From Pollenia angustigena (Eukaryota > Arthropoda > Insecta > Diptera > Polleniidae), in NCBI GenBank assembly GCA_930367215.1, contig OV884056.1:252057127-252121126 (forward strand): a stretch of 64,000 nucleotides of DNA, read 5' to 3'. Of this stretch, positions 11,069-22,800 are shown piece by piece. Position 1 is the stretch's first letter; each line of letters starts with the position of its first letter. The notes below the pieces were generated by a model. It saw nothing but the letters and a program-made list of their open reading frames with translations, did not search any database and was not told the origin of the DNA. Position numbers and translations under genes: made by a program.

Positions 11069-12301
11069 TGCATGAAATAGAAGAAGAATTAAGAAAGAAG
11101 CGGGCTTTTCACTTTGCAGAAAAAACAGTAAAGTCTTGGAAAGATTTATTTTATGTGGTTTTGGAACAATATATGTGCCTATATATAGTTGGAATAATAA
11201 TAAGATTTGTGCATACATATATATATATTAAATTTTTTAATTTGGTAATACGTTCGATATATCGAAACATCGATATTTTTGAAATAATAAATATCGATAC
11301 TCTTAAAAAATATCGATTCGATGTATATCGATATATTTTTCCAATTTGCCCATCCCTATATCGAACTTATTTTGCTGAAACTTACCAAATTAAAAAATTT
11401 AATATATATATATATATACAAATCATATTATTTTTCCAAATATATATGTAGGCAAATATATTGTTTCAAAACCGTATAAAATAAATCTTTTCAAGTTCGT
11501 TTGGCTTGACTGTTTTAATTAGAAATCTGCAATGTAAAAATCCCGTTTTTTTCTTAATTTTTCTTCATTCATTTTAGATCTTTATATTAGTTTAAAAAAA
11601 CATATGATGCATGCTTAAAAATGATGCCAATTCTTTAAAAATATATTGTTTGAAAAACGGCATAATTTTTGAGTTTTTAATGAAGACTGACTTTTAAAAA
11701 TATCGATAGTCGTATTTCAATATCGATATATCGGTATTTTAAATATCCGCGATATATATCGATTATTTTTTTTTAAATATCGATATTTTGATATATGTAT
11801 CGATATTTTTTGCCCATTCCTATGGGAGACAGGTGTTTTCATTTCTAAAACATTTTTGGCTACTCCGTGGTACTATGCCAAACATTTGGTTATTGCCCTA
11901 ATGTACATACATGTGACTTAAAGTAGATGTGTGCGTATGTCTGTCCATATATAAAACGCATAAAAAATGTACTAACGTACATACATATATATTTTTTTTT
12001 ATCGAAATGATCACAGTATAGTATTGAATAATTTGTTAAACATAAAATTCGTTAAGGAAAAAATAACATTATTATAAGTAAGAATACATATTCAAAAACA
12101 AAAGCACACATATATTTGTACAAATACATTTACAAATACATACATACACACAATCGTAAAAAACTCTCTTTTGCGTTGAATTAACTGAATGCATTTACGT
12201 TGGTTTTTTTTTGTACATATGTTTGAATGTATAGGAGTGTGTCCTTTTGTAGTCGTATGTGAATTAAATAATACACTGAAATTAAAAAAAGGAAATCAAC
12301 T

Positions 12302-12716
12302 ACCATGAAGGAAACCTGGGTGCAAGTGTCTCCAAGTCACCAGTTTTGTCGACTATTTTGGTGACATTGTCCACGAAGTGTCTAGACTACACTTAATTTG
12401 CCACTATATTTGGCTTTAACACGAAATTTTTTTTATCAATAAATACTGAGAAGTATTATTCCTATAAAAGTTGAAGAAATAATAAAAAAAATTGTTAAAA
12501 TGTACTAGTGATTCTCTGGTTCCAATGTCTTCATCTGGTCCCAAAAGAACTACCCAGTCAATAGTACCAACGTCAGCAGTAGATTTTCAATGACACACAC
12601 CTGTTAAATGTCTATACTAAATAACATTGTCTGGGGTATTAGTCCCTAGTACTGGCGACTGTATCAGAAGTGAATCAGTACAAATTCAATCACATATCCT
12701 GCAGGGTACTAACTGC
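12302..12716 (+). repeat. Dispersed element R1, copy 1
   Basis: Begins 'ccatgaaggaaacctgggtg' and ends 'cctgcagggta'. The outermost ~14 bp are weak inverted repeats (ACCCTG(A/C)AGGA). A second copy lies inverted at 46187-46608 and a shorter relative at 45900-46130. It contains 'actagtgattc' blocks and no long ORF. Probably a MITE; the target duplication was not resolved. Confidence 0.6.
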
Positions 12717-13517
12717 CGTTTTCTTAAAAAAATTAAATAAGAACAATTAAGTTTTAAATACATACATGTATCTATGTACATATCGCTCATTTGCTGCAAC
12801 TTTGTCTTAACTCAAAATTTACTGACAACACAATGGAAATAGAAAATTGTATTCTTCTGTTTAGAGTTAAGTTTACAATATCTTCATTTGAAATAGTTGC
12901 CACCTCATTGACCGCCTGATTTACAATGATTGCTGTCTATTTTTTCTAAAGCTTAAATCGCAACTGATTTCTTTCAACTCTGGTATTCGCTGTGATTTAA
13001 AAAATGAAATACAATATACATTTTTATTAAGCCAATGTAATATATACATACCCAGCTAGCATTTGGCTGATTATTTTTTGTAAAAATCACCCAAATGATT
13101 CTTTTCAGATCAGTTTTGATTATTAAAAACTGATTAATCACCTGAGTGATTAAAAAAGGATTTATATATGATTCATTTATATGTTTAAAAAATGATTTTT
13201 TAATATTTTAAATTTTTGGTTTTTGCCAAATGAAAAAATATAAAAATGTCAGCCAAACAAATAAAAAGCTTGGCTAAAAAAGAAGCCCAAAAATTATTGA
13301 CAATTTATAAACTTAAATGTGAATCCAAATTGTTTTTGATCATCTTTGCGAAAAACCAATTACTTTTGTTTGGTTCAACAGCCATAATGGTGCTGATTTT
13401 TCGAAGAAAAATTAAAAAAATCATGACAATTAAACAATGATATGAAATACATACATATAATCAAAAACGTGTTCAATATTAATTGTTGACCTGTTTCGAT
13501 TATCTATGTTGTTGTTT

Positions 13518-13895
13518 TTTTGTTTGGCTTAAGGTCATATAAAAATTATAAATAAAAAATCCACAAATTTTTGTATTTTTAATTTTGCTTTTTATTTTTC
13601 ATCCGATATTTCGACCATGCATCGATGGTCATCTTCAGGGGCTACAAAATACACATATATTTAACATTTAAATTTTATATCATAACACTTACAATACATA
13701 TATTTAAAACACTGTCAAATTAAAAACTACAAAAAAGTTGATACGTCCTAATTGCTTGTCATATTTTCATCAACTGATATTGTCACATTGATTTCGTTCT
13801 ATCGAACTTGTCTTATTTTTGTTTTCTATGTCGGTGTTTGTTTATTGTGTATTTATAAATATGCGAAATCTTATCGGTGTCTGTCTTGTAATTGA
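13518..13895 (-). repeat. Penelope-like element: left inverted arm (378 bp)
   Basis: The reverse complement of 14391-14768 with only a few differences. Terminal-repeat-like sequence (PLTR) in inverted orientation is a known feature of Penelope-like elements. The arm contains the complement of the hammerhead-like motif at 13603-13639. Confidence 0.8.
13603..13639 (-). ncRNA. Hammerhead-ribozyme-like motif, left arm
   Basis: On the minus strand: CTGAAGA core, a GACCAT/ATGGTC stem II, then GAAATATCGG. This is the inverted twin of 14649-14683. Penelope-like elements are known to carry minimal hammerheads in their terminal repeats. Confidence 0.5.
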
Positions 13896-14473
13896 AAAAA
13901 TCAAAAAAACTCGGTAGCAAAGAAGAGGAAAAATTAAATAAAATATACAAATCAGTAACGTACATCCCTGGATTCTCCGAAAGGCTTAAGAACTCTGACA
14001 TATACAACAAAGAAAAATATGAACTAGCGCTTAAGACCAATAACTCTGTATACCAATTATTCAGCAAACCAAAGACGAAACTTGAAAAGGAGGAAAAATC
14101 AAACTTGATTTACAAAATAAGCTGTGAGGGGGACGGGTCCAACATATGCCCAAAAGTATATGTGGGGACTACAAAATCAACACTCAAGACAAGATTATCA
14201 GGACACAAATCTGATCAGAAAGCTGTTACAAAACCAATTGAACAAAAAACTGCCCTTGCGGCCCACTGTACAATAACGGGACACAAACCAAATTTTAATA
14301 ATGTGAGCATCTTACAAGAAGAGAGTAACTATGCTAAGAGATACACACTGGAAATGTTACATATAGTAAACACACCAACAAACTTACGTCTCAATTACAA
14401 GACAGACACCGATAAGATTTCGCATATTTACAAATACACAAAAAACAAACACCGACATAGAAAACAAAAATAA
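13892..14473 (+). CDS. Penelope-like GIY-YIG endonuclease fragment
   Basis: A ~193-codon open frame; its start lies at the inner edge of the left arm and is not a natural gene start, because the reverse transcriptase that should precede it is missing. Residues ~70-150 hold the GIY-YIG nuclease core: LIYKISC, then KVYVGTTKSTLKTRLSGHKS, then LAAHC and YTLEMLHI. In the family this domain nicks target DNA for insertion. The last ~27 codons lie in the right arm, a Lys/His-rich tail. Second family member: minus strand, 60125-60654. Open but incomplete, so not autonomous. Confidence 0.8.
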   Translation: MKKSKKLGSKEEEKLNKIYKSVTYIPGFSERLKNSDIYNKEKYELALKTNNSVYQLFSKPKTKLEKEEKSNLIYKISCEGDGSNICPKVYVGTTKSTLKTRLSGHKSDQKAVTKPIEQKTALAAHCTITGHKPNFNNVSILQEESNYAKRYTLEMLHIVNTPTNLRLNYKTDTDKISHIYKYTKNKHRHRKQK

Positions 14474-14768
14474 GACAAGTTCGATAGAACGAAATCAATG
14501 TGACAATATCAGTTGATGAAAATATGACAAGCAGTTAGGACGTATCAACTTTTTTGTAGTTTTTAATTTGACAGTGTTTTAAATGTATGTATTGATAAGT
14601 GTTATGATATAAAATTTAAATGTTAAATATATGTGTATTTTGTAGCCCCTGAAGATGACCATCGATGCATGGTCGAAATATCGGATGAAAAATAAAAAGC
14701 AAAATTAAAAATACAAAAATTTGTGGATTTTTTATTTATAATTTTTATATGACCTTAAGCCAAACAAA
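14391..14768 (+). repeat. Penelope-like element: right inverted arm (378 bp)
   Basis: Starts 'tcaattacaagacagacacc' and mirrors 13518-13895. It follows the endonuclease frame directly and carries the hammerhead-like motif ~180 bp after the stop codon, the order expected for the 3' PLTR. Confidence 0.8.
14649..14683 (+). ncRNA. Hammerhead-ribozyme-like motif, right arm
   Basis: Reads CTGAAGA (matches the CUGANGA core), a stem-loop GACCAT-cgatgc-ATGGTC with the flanking T and C, then GAAA followed by TATCGG. Core residues C3-U4-G5-A6-N-G8-A9 and G12-A13-A14 are present. Stem III is very short and stem I was not clearly resolved, so activity is uncertain. The minus strand at 59844-59880 has a diverged version with a different stem II sequence that still pairs. 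Confidence 0.55.
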
Positions 14769-15560
14769 AAAATATAATCAAAAACTTTATAATTTACCAT
14801 TAAAAAATGAGACAAAAACGATTCAATAATGATTAGAAAAACTAACATTAAAATGATCAAAAAGGAATCAGAAAATTGTATCACAAATGGTTCTTTCAGG
14901 TGATTCATCGGAAGGGTACCATTTTCTTACAACGAGAGTATCATTTATGATTGAAAAACGAGCTCATATACGGGTATTTTGTCCTTGAAGCTGATTTCTA
15001 AATAATTAGATTATGATACAAAATGCTAGCTGGGTACATACATATGTATGTATGTATTTACATTATTTACAGCCTGTTCGTCGATTTCGAACGTTAACGT
15101 TCGCATAGAAAATTATATTTAAAACAAAAACAAAATTCGACAATTTGTTTTAAATGGAATTAGTTATTTAGTTTAGTAAAATTCCCATGGTTACCAGATT
15201 TTTCAATGTAAAGGTTGTTTTTAACCCATTAAAGACTGAACCCCGATTTCGTGGTACGATTTTGATGAAATTTCACACATTTGATATTATTGGCATTTAT
15301 ATTGACATTGCGTTTTTTTTTATTTTTACCTGTCAAACCTTGGCCCCTAGACCATGGGTATTTTTCTACCCACTTCGCTCTTAAAGAGTTCTAAAACACA
15401 AGATTTTTTGAAAACCAAAAATTTAAAAATTCATTTATTGCATGCATTGATGTGTGTGTTGTGTGCTTATTTCACTATGTATGTTGAATCTGTCCCAGCG
15501 GGAAAAGGAAGAAGTACGGATGCCTTCTAGAGGGCCTTTGTATTCCTTCTTTTGGATGAA

Positions 15561-16304
15561 AAGGATGGTTAAATTTTAAGGGCCAATGTTGGTTTTGAAT
15601 AAAACAACAATTATTTAGAAAGTTATTGTCATTTATTTTTATTATGAAAATATTGGTATGGTTCAATTATGTATGGAACAAAATATCGGCCAAATGGCTG
15701 AGGCATAATTGAGGTTCTAAGCCGTTAATGGGCCGAATTATCTCATCCTATAGCTCTTGAATTGTTGCTTGCTTATCGACGTACACCTTTTCTGTCAAAT
15801 AACCCCAAAGAAAGAAGACCAACGGTGTCAAATCAAATGATCTTGGCGGCCAATTGACATCGCCACCACGTGAGATAACACGGCCATTGAATTCGTTGCG
15901 CAAAAGAGCGATTGTTCGTTAGCTGTGTGGCACCGTCCTGTTGAAAGCACATATCGTCCACATCCATATCTTCCAATTTGGGCCATAAAAAGTTCATTAT
16001 CTTCTCACGATAGCGAACACCATTTACAGTAACTGCCGCACCAGCCTCATTTTGGAAAAAATACGGCCCGATGATGCCGCCAGCCCATAAGCCACACCAA
16101 ACAGTCACTCTTGTGAGCGCATTGGTTTTTCGACAATCACTCTTGGATTATCATTCGCCCAAATGCGGCAACTCTGCTTATTGCCGAATCCACTGAGGTG
16201 AAAATGTGCCTCATCACTGAATCACGAAGTGCATTTTGATTTGAACGCCCATATTAATAATAAGCCATAATAAGGTGAGGTTCACATTCAACATTGGCCC
16301 TTCA
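15561..16304 (-). mobile_element. Internally deleted rosa-type mariner (subfamily A)
   Basis: The ends (AAGGATGGTTAAATTTTAAG on the left; 'caacattggcccttcacaa' on the right) match those of the complete element at 33322-34621. Relative to it, the segment equivalent to about 34050-34420 is missing. Lies inside the piggyBac-like element. Confidence 0.8.
15690..16235 (-). pseudogene. rosa-type mariner transposase fragment
   Basis: The minus strand encodes VTVWCGLWAGGIIGPYFF and LEDMDVDDMCFQQDGAT with the second catalytic Asp. Frameshifts occur just after QQDGA and elsewhere; a C-terminal part with the third-Asp region survives in another frame. The N-terminal HTH is almost wholly deleted. About as similar to the 33-34 kb copy as one subfamily would be. 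Non-functional. Confidence 0.8.
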
Positions 16305-17318
16305 CAAGGTTTGCTCGCTTTATTCCACTCTCATATCTTTTTAAACACGTTGTCATTGCTCTCGCTTCTTTTGCAGTTACATAAGAATGGTAACGGGATC
16401 AAAAAAAAAATTCTTTTGCTTTTGCTTGTGCGAAAAAACATAACAAAAAATGTTACTCCTTCTCTTCTCTGTTGTCATAGAAGGGAATGTGGAATGTTTT
16501 ATATTTTATACGAAAGGCCTTCTTACTTATGCTTCGGATGCTGCTATGGTGTATGCCAGAAATTTACACTGCATGCTAAGAAAACCTGAAGGATCTCCAA
16601 TCATAAGTCAATTTTATTTCATGTGAGCGTTGTTGAAGCATTGGTGTAAGAGAAAAAGTTGTCACAAATGCACAAGAAATGGCAAAGCGCATGGAGAGCT
16701 TTGACCATATGATAAGCCATATTATTCAGCTTGGCCGTTTCGGACAATGTGAAGCAAAACTGAGTTTGGTTGTACAAAATGCAAATTTTAGTTACACCCA
16801 AAGGCTTGTTTTGCACATTTTCATGCTGGTGTCCCAAAAAACATAAAAAATATAAAATTATCTCAATAATCGACCACAGTTGTGATATTAATTTCTTTAT
16901 TTTTTACTAATAAATAGTTCATTTTACATAAAACATCGCATTTTTACTTGCCAAAAATTAAAAAAAAAACTATGTGTTTTGAACCCTCTGACAGCGAAGA
17001 GGGTATTTAAATACCCATGTCATTGAATCTAACCTGTTGTCAACGTTATTGGCCAAATTTAGCTAATATTTTTTTCTAAAGCAGAGCACACCTAAGGCTA
17101 TAAGTCACCAAGAGGGTTTTCCGATTTTTCACTCTCCCAATTTTCCAGAGCCGTTGTCGTTCACTTTTTCCAAATATTAAAAATTGCTAACTTGTAAGCC
17201 GCAAACTTGCCCAATTAAAAGGGGCAACATTTAATTTTAAAAATTTGTTTAAGTAGTATTATCCCTTCTTTATCTATCTGTAAAAACCAATTTCCGATAC
17301 CTCTTACCTGAAGTTAGC

Positions 17319-17772
17319 AGTTATATATACATATATATATAAATATATATCTAATTTGTAATTTAAGTCTTTTTGTAAAGGACACCCCCTTTTAACCATG
17401 CCACTGTTTGTTTAATTATTTTGTCTTAAAATATTAAGCAAAGAGAATTGAAACATTTCAATTATTACAATGATATAAATATATGTATGTATGTTTGGTC
17501 TAGGTAGAAAATCATACGATTTAACTTTGTTATGTTGTTGTTGTAATAAACAAAACAGTGCATGCACGATCATGTTTTAAAATTTAAAATTCATTCAGCG
17601 TCTTGTCTTTGACTATTGCAGTCGTAACCGCAAATAAGTTTAAGTAAAAGTATAACTTAAAACTAAAGAATTGTATTATATTAAATATAAATTTAATAAC
17701 AAATAAAAATATATATTTTTATAAAAATTAACTGTTTTAATTATTTAGTTAACAAATAATTTAAACATATTT
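17319..17772 (+). repeat. 5' LTR
   Basis: 454 bp, starting AGTTATATATACATATATAT and ending AAACATATTT. Same length and, read side by side, same sequence as 23637-24090. It should hold the promoter and polyadenylation signals; the promoter was not mapped. Confidence 0.93.
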
Positions 17773-17789
17773 GGCGCAGTCGGTAGGAT
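17772..17789 (+). promoter_or_regulatory. Primer-binding site, tRNA-Ser type
   Basis: TGGCGCAGTCGGTAGGAT directly at the LTR end (its first T is also the last LTR base). It complements the 3' end of insect tRNA-Ser plus CCA. Several Drosophila 17.6/297-group elements use tRNA-Ser. Confidence 0.75.
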
Positions 17790-18606
17790 ACTCGGGTATC
17801 CTTTTAAGTGACCTATTAAGAGGGTACTGGATGTTTTAATATCCTTAACGAGCATAACTCTCAAATATAAAAAAGTACAGCTTTAGTTTTGAAAAATATG
17901 TGCTTGAAATAAAAATAAATAAGAGTTATAAATTTACCTACGTTATCAAAAAAAAAAAAGGAAAAATTAAACGAATATTTCCTTTTAAAGACTTAAAGTA
18001 GCTGAAAAGGTTAAGTTTTAAAACCAAAAACAAATTAAAGCTATGTACACCGAAACTTAAAATTATAAACACTTAATGAACAATTTTTGTTTAAAATACA
18101 AATATTGAATACAAAATACCAGACTCCAAATTAAAACTTATCTTAACTTATCTGCTAAAAAGGCCGAGGAAAAAACATCAAGCGTCTGAGGACTGATACC
18201 AACCATAAAGAAGATCAACAAAATATATGTATGCCTTAAATAGTATGTAACTAATTTAATATATTTAATATTCTGTTTGTAAAAAAAAAAAAAAATCAAC
18301 AAATAATCAATATTTGTATAAGTTGCAATTAGTGAAACAAATAAATAAATATATTAATTATAAGTAAAAAAAAAAAATAATTTTACTTGTAAGAACATAT
18401 TTATTATTGGTTTCTGACTGCATTGCGAATTATAGGCATACAAAGGTCCTACGATTCTCAAGAGACCCTCTAGAAACTTTTGTATGCGTATTTTTATTTT
18501 GTTTATAATTTATTCTACAGTTAATATAAACTATTAAAAATCTAAGATTTTTTTTTCCTCTTGATAATTATTTGATATCACAAAAAAATTTTATTAAAAA
18601 AAAAAA

Positions 18607-19836
18607 ATGGCTCAACAAGAATCAGCTACAATTGCTATAAGCCCTTTAAAATACTTAGAAAGGCTCCCAGAATTTTCTGGCGAAAAAAGAGATTTGCACA
18701 ATTTTATTGCCCTTGTAGATAGAATACAACCAGTCCTTGAAAGATATGACGAAATGTCACAATTGCTATTTGCGGATATTATAAAGAGTAGGCTAAAGGG
18801 AAAAGCTAGGGAAACGATTGAGATCAATTTTCATGCACAATCTTGGGCAGATATGAAAGGCGTGCTACTGAATAATTTCGGTGAAAAGCACAGTATAGAG
18901 GAATTATATGACATAATGAGGTCCGTTATTTTTAAAACAAATGCTATAGAATTCTATGATGAAATAAAGGATAAATTAAGAAGTTTAAATAATAAAACTG
19001 CTATGGTGTTAGGAGTTAACACAGAATCGGAACGGATAGCAGCAAATAACATGCGAACGGCGTTAAATATATTTAGGGAGAAAGTTCCTGAACCCTTAAG
19101 AACTATTCTAGCTTGCAGGAATCCAGCCAGTCTGGAAGAGGCCATTGATATTTTATTTAAGTCAGGGTACGCACACTTTAGCAGTAAGAACAATAGATCC
19201 AATGAACATAAGGGTTCAACTAAATTTGATGATAGCAGGAAGGTAACCATCAACAATGTTTCTCATATTAGAGATACAGCTAGTAATACTAACAGTAGTA
19301 GAAGACTAAATTATAATGGGAACCAATTTTACGATAACCTTCCAAGACCTAATATCGATAGGGGTGAATTTGGAAAATATCAAAATTACCACAATTTGCA
19401 CGCCCGCTCAGACTACTCACATCACTCTTCTCAACCAGTTTTTAACAGTGCTCATAAATCTCAAAATAATAAATATTCCAATCCTAACTTTGGTAATAGT
19501 TGTGCGTTCAATAAAAATCCACACCCTATAGAGCCAATGGATGTAAATATCCACCATCAAGACCCATATCAATTTTCTCAATCGGAAAATGAAACCATTT
19601 ACACAGGTTATAATGATTTTGGTAATATCACGGATAGCCCATATCGTTTAGAGTCAGGGAATGTTACTAATAATGATAACTTACACCCACAACTTGCGTA
19701 TCAAAAACAGTTTCTAGAACAAGGTGGTCGCCTGAATTTGTGTGGTCCTTGTAGACACCAAGACGTATCAACATATCATTACGATATCCCGCAAAATTTT
19801 CACATACCAGCCTCTCTGGGGAACTACCGTATTTGA
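18607..19836 (+). CDS. gag: Gag of the Ty3/gypsy element
   Basis: 409 codons from ATG 18607 (A-rich context aaaaATGG) to TGA 19834-19836. Residues ~15-190 are a helical capsid-like part (PEFSGEKRDLHNFIALVDRI, WADMKGVLLNNFG), as in retrotransposon Gag proteins. The rest is Asn/Ser/His-rich and basic, probably the nucleic-acid-binding part, without a CCHC zinc knuckle, as in the gypsy/17.6 group. Gag forms the particle that packages element RNA. The preceding 834-bp leader has no long ORF. Its end overlaps the pol frame, with a slippery heptamer 34 bp before the stop. Confidence 0.93.
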   Translation: MAQQESATIAISPLKYLERLPEFSGEKRDLHNFIALVDRIQPVLERYDEMSQLLFADIIKSRLKGKARETIEINFHAQSWADMKGVLLNNFGEKHSIEELYDIMRSVIFKTNAIEFYDEIKDKLRSLNNKTAMVLGVNTESERIAANNMRTALNIFREKVPEPLRTILACRNPASLEEAIDILFKSGYAHFSSKNNRSNEHKGSTKFDDSRKVTINNVSHIRDTASNTNSSRRLNYNGNQFYDNLPRPNIDRGEFGKYQNYHNLHARSDYSHHSSQPVFNSAHKSQNNKYSNPNFGNSCAFNKNPHPIEPMDVNIHHQDPYQFSQSENETIYTGYNDFGNITDSPYRLESGNVTNNDNLHPQLAYQKQFLEQGGRLNLCGPCRHQDVSTYHYDIPQNFHIPASLGNYRI

Positions 19837-22800
19837 TAATAAAGGGAAATTTAAAATTTTTAGTGGACACTGGAGCCACGCACTCAATTATAAACCCCGG
19901 TTTATGTGATCCAAAGTGGAGAATAAATTCGTCTTTCGTAGCTTTAAAAACGCTGCAGAATATTGTCCAAACAAATATAGTTTACCGCGTTCCGTTTTTT
20001 GCAGAATTAGGAAATCTAAAAGATTCAATAAATTTAATTGAATGTAAGTTTCATGATTACTACGACGGAATAATTGGCAATGATGTTTTGAGAAAATACA
20101 AAGCTATAATAAATTACGATCGAAATTTATTAATTATAAACGATAGAAATATTCCTTTAATTTTCCCAAAATATTATACCGTGAAATTAATTACGAACGT
20201 AGAATGCGGGTTAGTTCATTTTACCGAATACCGTTCATCGTGTGGTAAAATTATCCTTGAGGAGGGAATTTATGATGTTCAGAACTTTAAGATAGAAGTA
20301 AAAACTAGACACAAATGCCAGGATGTTATACATGTTGGGCAACAGGATTCATGGCCGGTAACAGTAGAAAATTATCACTTGATTGATGACTCGATAACGA
20401 AGGAGAATTCAAATCAACTATCATTTTTTGACCAAATTAGAATGGACCATCTCAATCTAGAAGAAAGGCAGAAATTCTCTATGCTTATTCGTAAATACTC
20501 CTCATTATTTTACAATACAAACTCAAACCTGTCATTTACAAATGCTATTAAGCACCGCATCCGTACGCTTCACAACATTCCTATCCATACCAAATCTTAC
20601 CGTTATCCTTACGTTCACAAAGAGGAAGTGGACAGGCAAATTAAGGAAATGCTCGCTAGTAATATTATCAGACCATCAAATTCCCCTTATTCCGCCCCAA
20701 TTTGGATTGTTCCAAAAAAGGATCATGCTAGCGGAGAAAAAAAATGGCGTCTTGTGGTAGACTATCGCAAGCTTAACGAAGTCACAATAGATGATAGGTA
20801 TCCCATACCGAATATTGATGATATATTAGGGAAGTTAGGTAGATGCTTGTATTTTACAACGCTGGATTTGGCAAAAGGGTTTCATCAGGTGGAAATAGAT
20901 GAGAGGGACATTTACAAAACCGCTTTTTCTGTCGAAAATGGTCACTACGAATTCCTCAGAATGCCTTTTGGCCTCAAGAGCGCGCCTGCTACTTTCCAAC
21001 GTCTTATGAACAATATTCTTGGTGACCTTCTCAATAAAATATGCTTAGTATATTTGGATGACATTGTAATCTTTTCAACGTCTCTGGACGAACACCTCAA
21101 TTCAATAAAGTTAGTTCTTAATCGCCTTAAAGAGGCAAATCTTAAAGTCCAAATCGATAAATGCGAATTTCTAAAACGCGAAACAGAATTTCTTGGTCAC
21201 ATTATAACTCAGCAGGGCATTAAACCAAACCCCAAGAAAGTAGAATGTGTCATGCATTACCCACTTCCGAAAACATCGCGTCAAATTAAACAATTTTTAG
21301 GACTTAGTGGGTACTATCGAAAGTTTATAAAAGATTACTCCAAGATTGCGAGGCCCATGATTAAGTACCTTAAGGCAAACGCTAGATTGGATGTTGCTGA
21401 CCCTGAATATATTAAAAGCTTTAACACATTAAAAAATTTACTTATCAATGACCCTCTATTAAGATATCCAGATTTTTCCAAATTATTCGTTCTCAATACT
21501 GACGCAAGCAATTTTGCAATCGGCGCTGTTTTGTCTCAGGAAAACCATCCGATTTGTTATGCTAGCCGAACCCTTAATGACCATGAAGTGAACTACAGCA
21601 CTATAGAGAAGGAGCTACTTGCTATAGTATGGGCGGTTAATTATTTCAGACCCTACTTATTTGGAAGAAAGTTTCATATTCATACAGATCATCAACCATT
21701 GCAATGGTTGTTCTCGATAAAAGAACCAAATAGTCGATTAGTAAGGTGGAGACTAAAGCTTGAGGAATACGACTACATTATAATTTACAAACGAGGAGAA
21801 AGTAACGGTAACGCTGATGCCTTATCACGAATTGAACCGGAAGTAAATTTAGTAGAACAAACGGACTTAATTACTGTGAGTAAGTCTCCATTGAATTTCT
21901 TTAAATATCAAGTCGAAATAAAAAAATTAGATACCGGACCTTTTAGGATCGACAGTAAGGAAATATTTAACAAAAGGAGAATTACCATCTCCACCTCTGT
22001 GTTAAATGAGGACATAGTGTTATCATTGGTACAGAATCATTTCGATTGTACAAAATTGAATGCCGTTATTATCAACGATGATAATATGTACGGAATATTC
22101 ACCCAGACCTTTGCAAAATATTTTAGTGAGAATTCTAAATTTAGAGTCGTTATGTGTAAGAAAATTCTTACAGATATAACCGACGAAAATGAATTGGCCG
22201 AATACATAGAACACGAACATCGTAGAAATAACCACAGGGGAATAAATGAAAACTTTTGTCAGCTAAAGGATATAATTTATCATCCAAAGTTGAAATTGCG
22301 AATCACACAGTTTATAAATAATTGTGAAATTTGTAACATTGAGAAGTATGACAGAAATCCTGTTAGACAAAAGTTTAGAACTACTGAGACCCCGGATAAG
22401 CCTGGGCAAATAGTGCATGTAGATGTTTTTTACAGTCTAGGAAAATCGTTATTTTTGACATTTATAGACAAATTTTCCAAATTCGCTCAGGCTATTAAAA
22501 TCGAAAATCGAAGTTGGGTCGAATTTAAAAAAGGTGTCACCCAATATCTTAGCGTCGTAGGTCAAATAGGAAAAATTGTAACCGATAACGAATTAGGATT
22601 CAAAGCTCTTCCAATAAGGGAGTTCTTAAGAGAAAATAACATTCAAATCCATTTTACGTCTAATAATAACCATTCTTCAAACTCTGATGTAGAAAGACTC
22701 CATAACACGATAAATGAGCATATCCGATTACTTCGGCATGACCCTAATAGAGACATAGATTCTGTAGAGGAAAAACTATATAAAATTATTATGTTTTATA

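Larger units (their letters stand above)
8197..11358. mobile_element. hAT-type MITE 'Y', same family, inserted inverted into X
   Basis: Starts TAGGAATGGGCAAAAAATAT and ends in the inverse of TAGGGATGGGCAAATTGG, with a perfect 8-bp duplication TATCGAAC (8189-8196 and 11359-11366). Its interior (10740-10860) is the reverse complement of X at 11640-11720, e.g. 'gtttgaaaaacggc' and 'gagtttttaatgaa', so X and Y are two copies of one element. About 0.73 kb without its own insertions; non-coding. Confidence 0.85.
8159..11822. mobile_element. hAT-type MITE 'X' (outermost of a nest)
   Basis: Begins TAGGGATGGGCAAATTG and ends with the inverse of TAGGAATGGGCAAAAAATAT. The flanking octamers are cgggagac (8151-8158) and tgggagac (11823-11830), a 7/8 match that fits the 8-bp duplication of hAT elements. 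Subterminal arrays of ATCGATAT are present. Without the insertions it is only ~500 bp (8159-8196 plus 11367-11822) and has no transposase. Confidence 0.8.
13051..15034. mobile_element. TIR element split by the Penelope fragment
   Basis: Ends CCCAGCTAGCATTT (13051) and its inverse AAATGCTAGCTGGG (ending 15034), flanked on both sides by TACATA, although the flanks are themselves repetitive. The interior (13070-13510 and 14775-15020) has variants of 'gattaaaaa(a)tgatt' and no recognisable transposase. About 0.73 kb without the insertion. Confidence 0.65.

Noticed and set aside
16275..16589. Cys-rich plus-strand frame resembling a piggyBac C-terminus
   Set aside because: The Cys spacing is loose, the rest is low-complexity Leu/Lys, and part of it lies in the end of the rosa fragment. 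A minus-strand CDNFF hint is equally weak.
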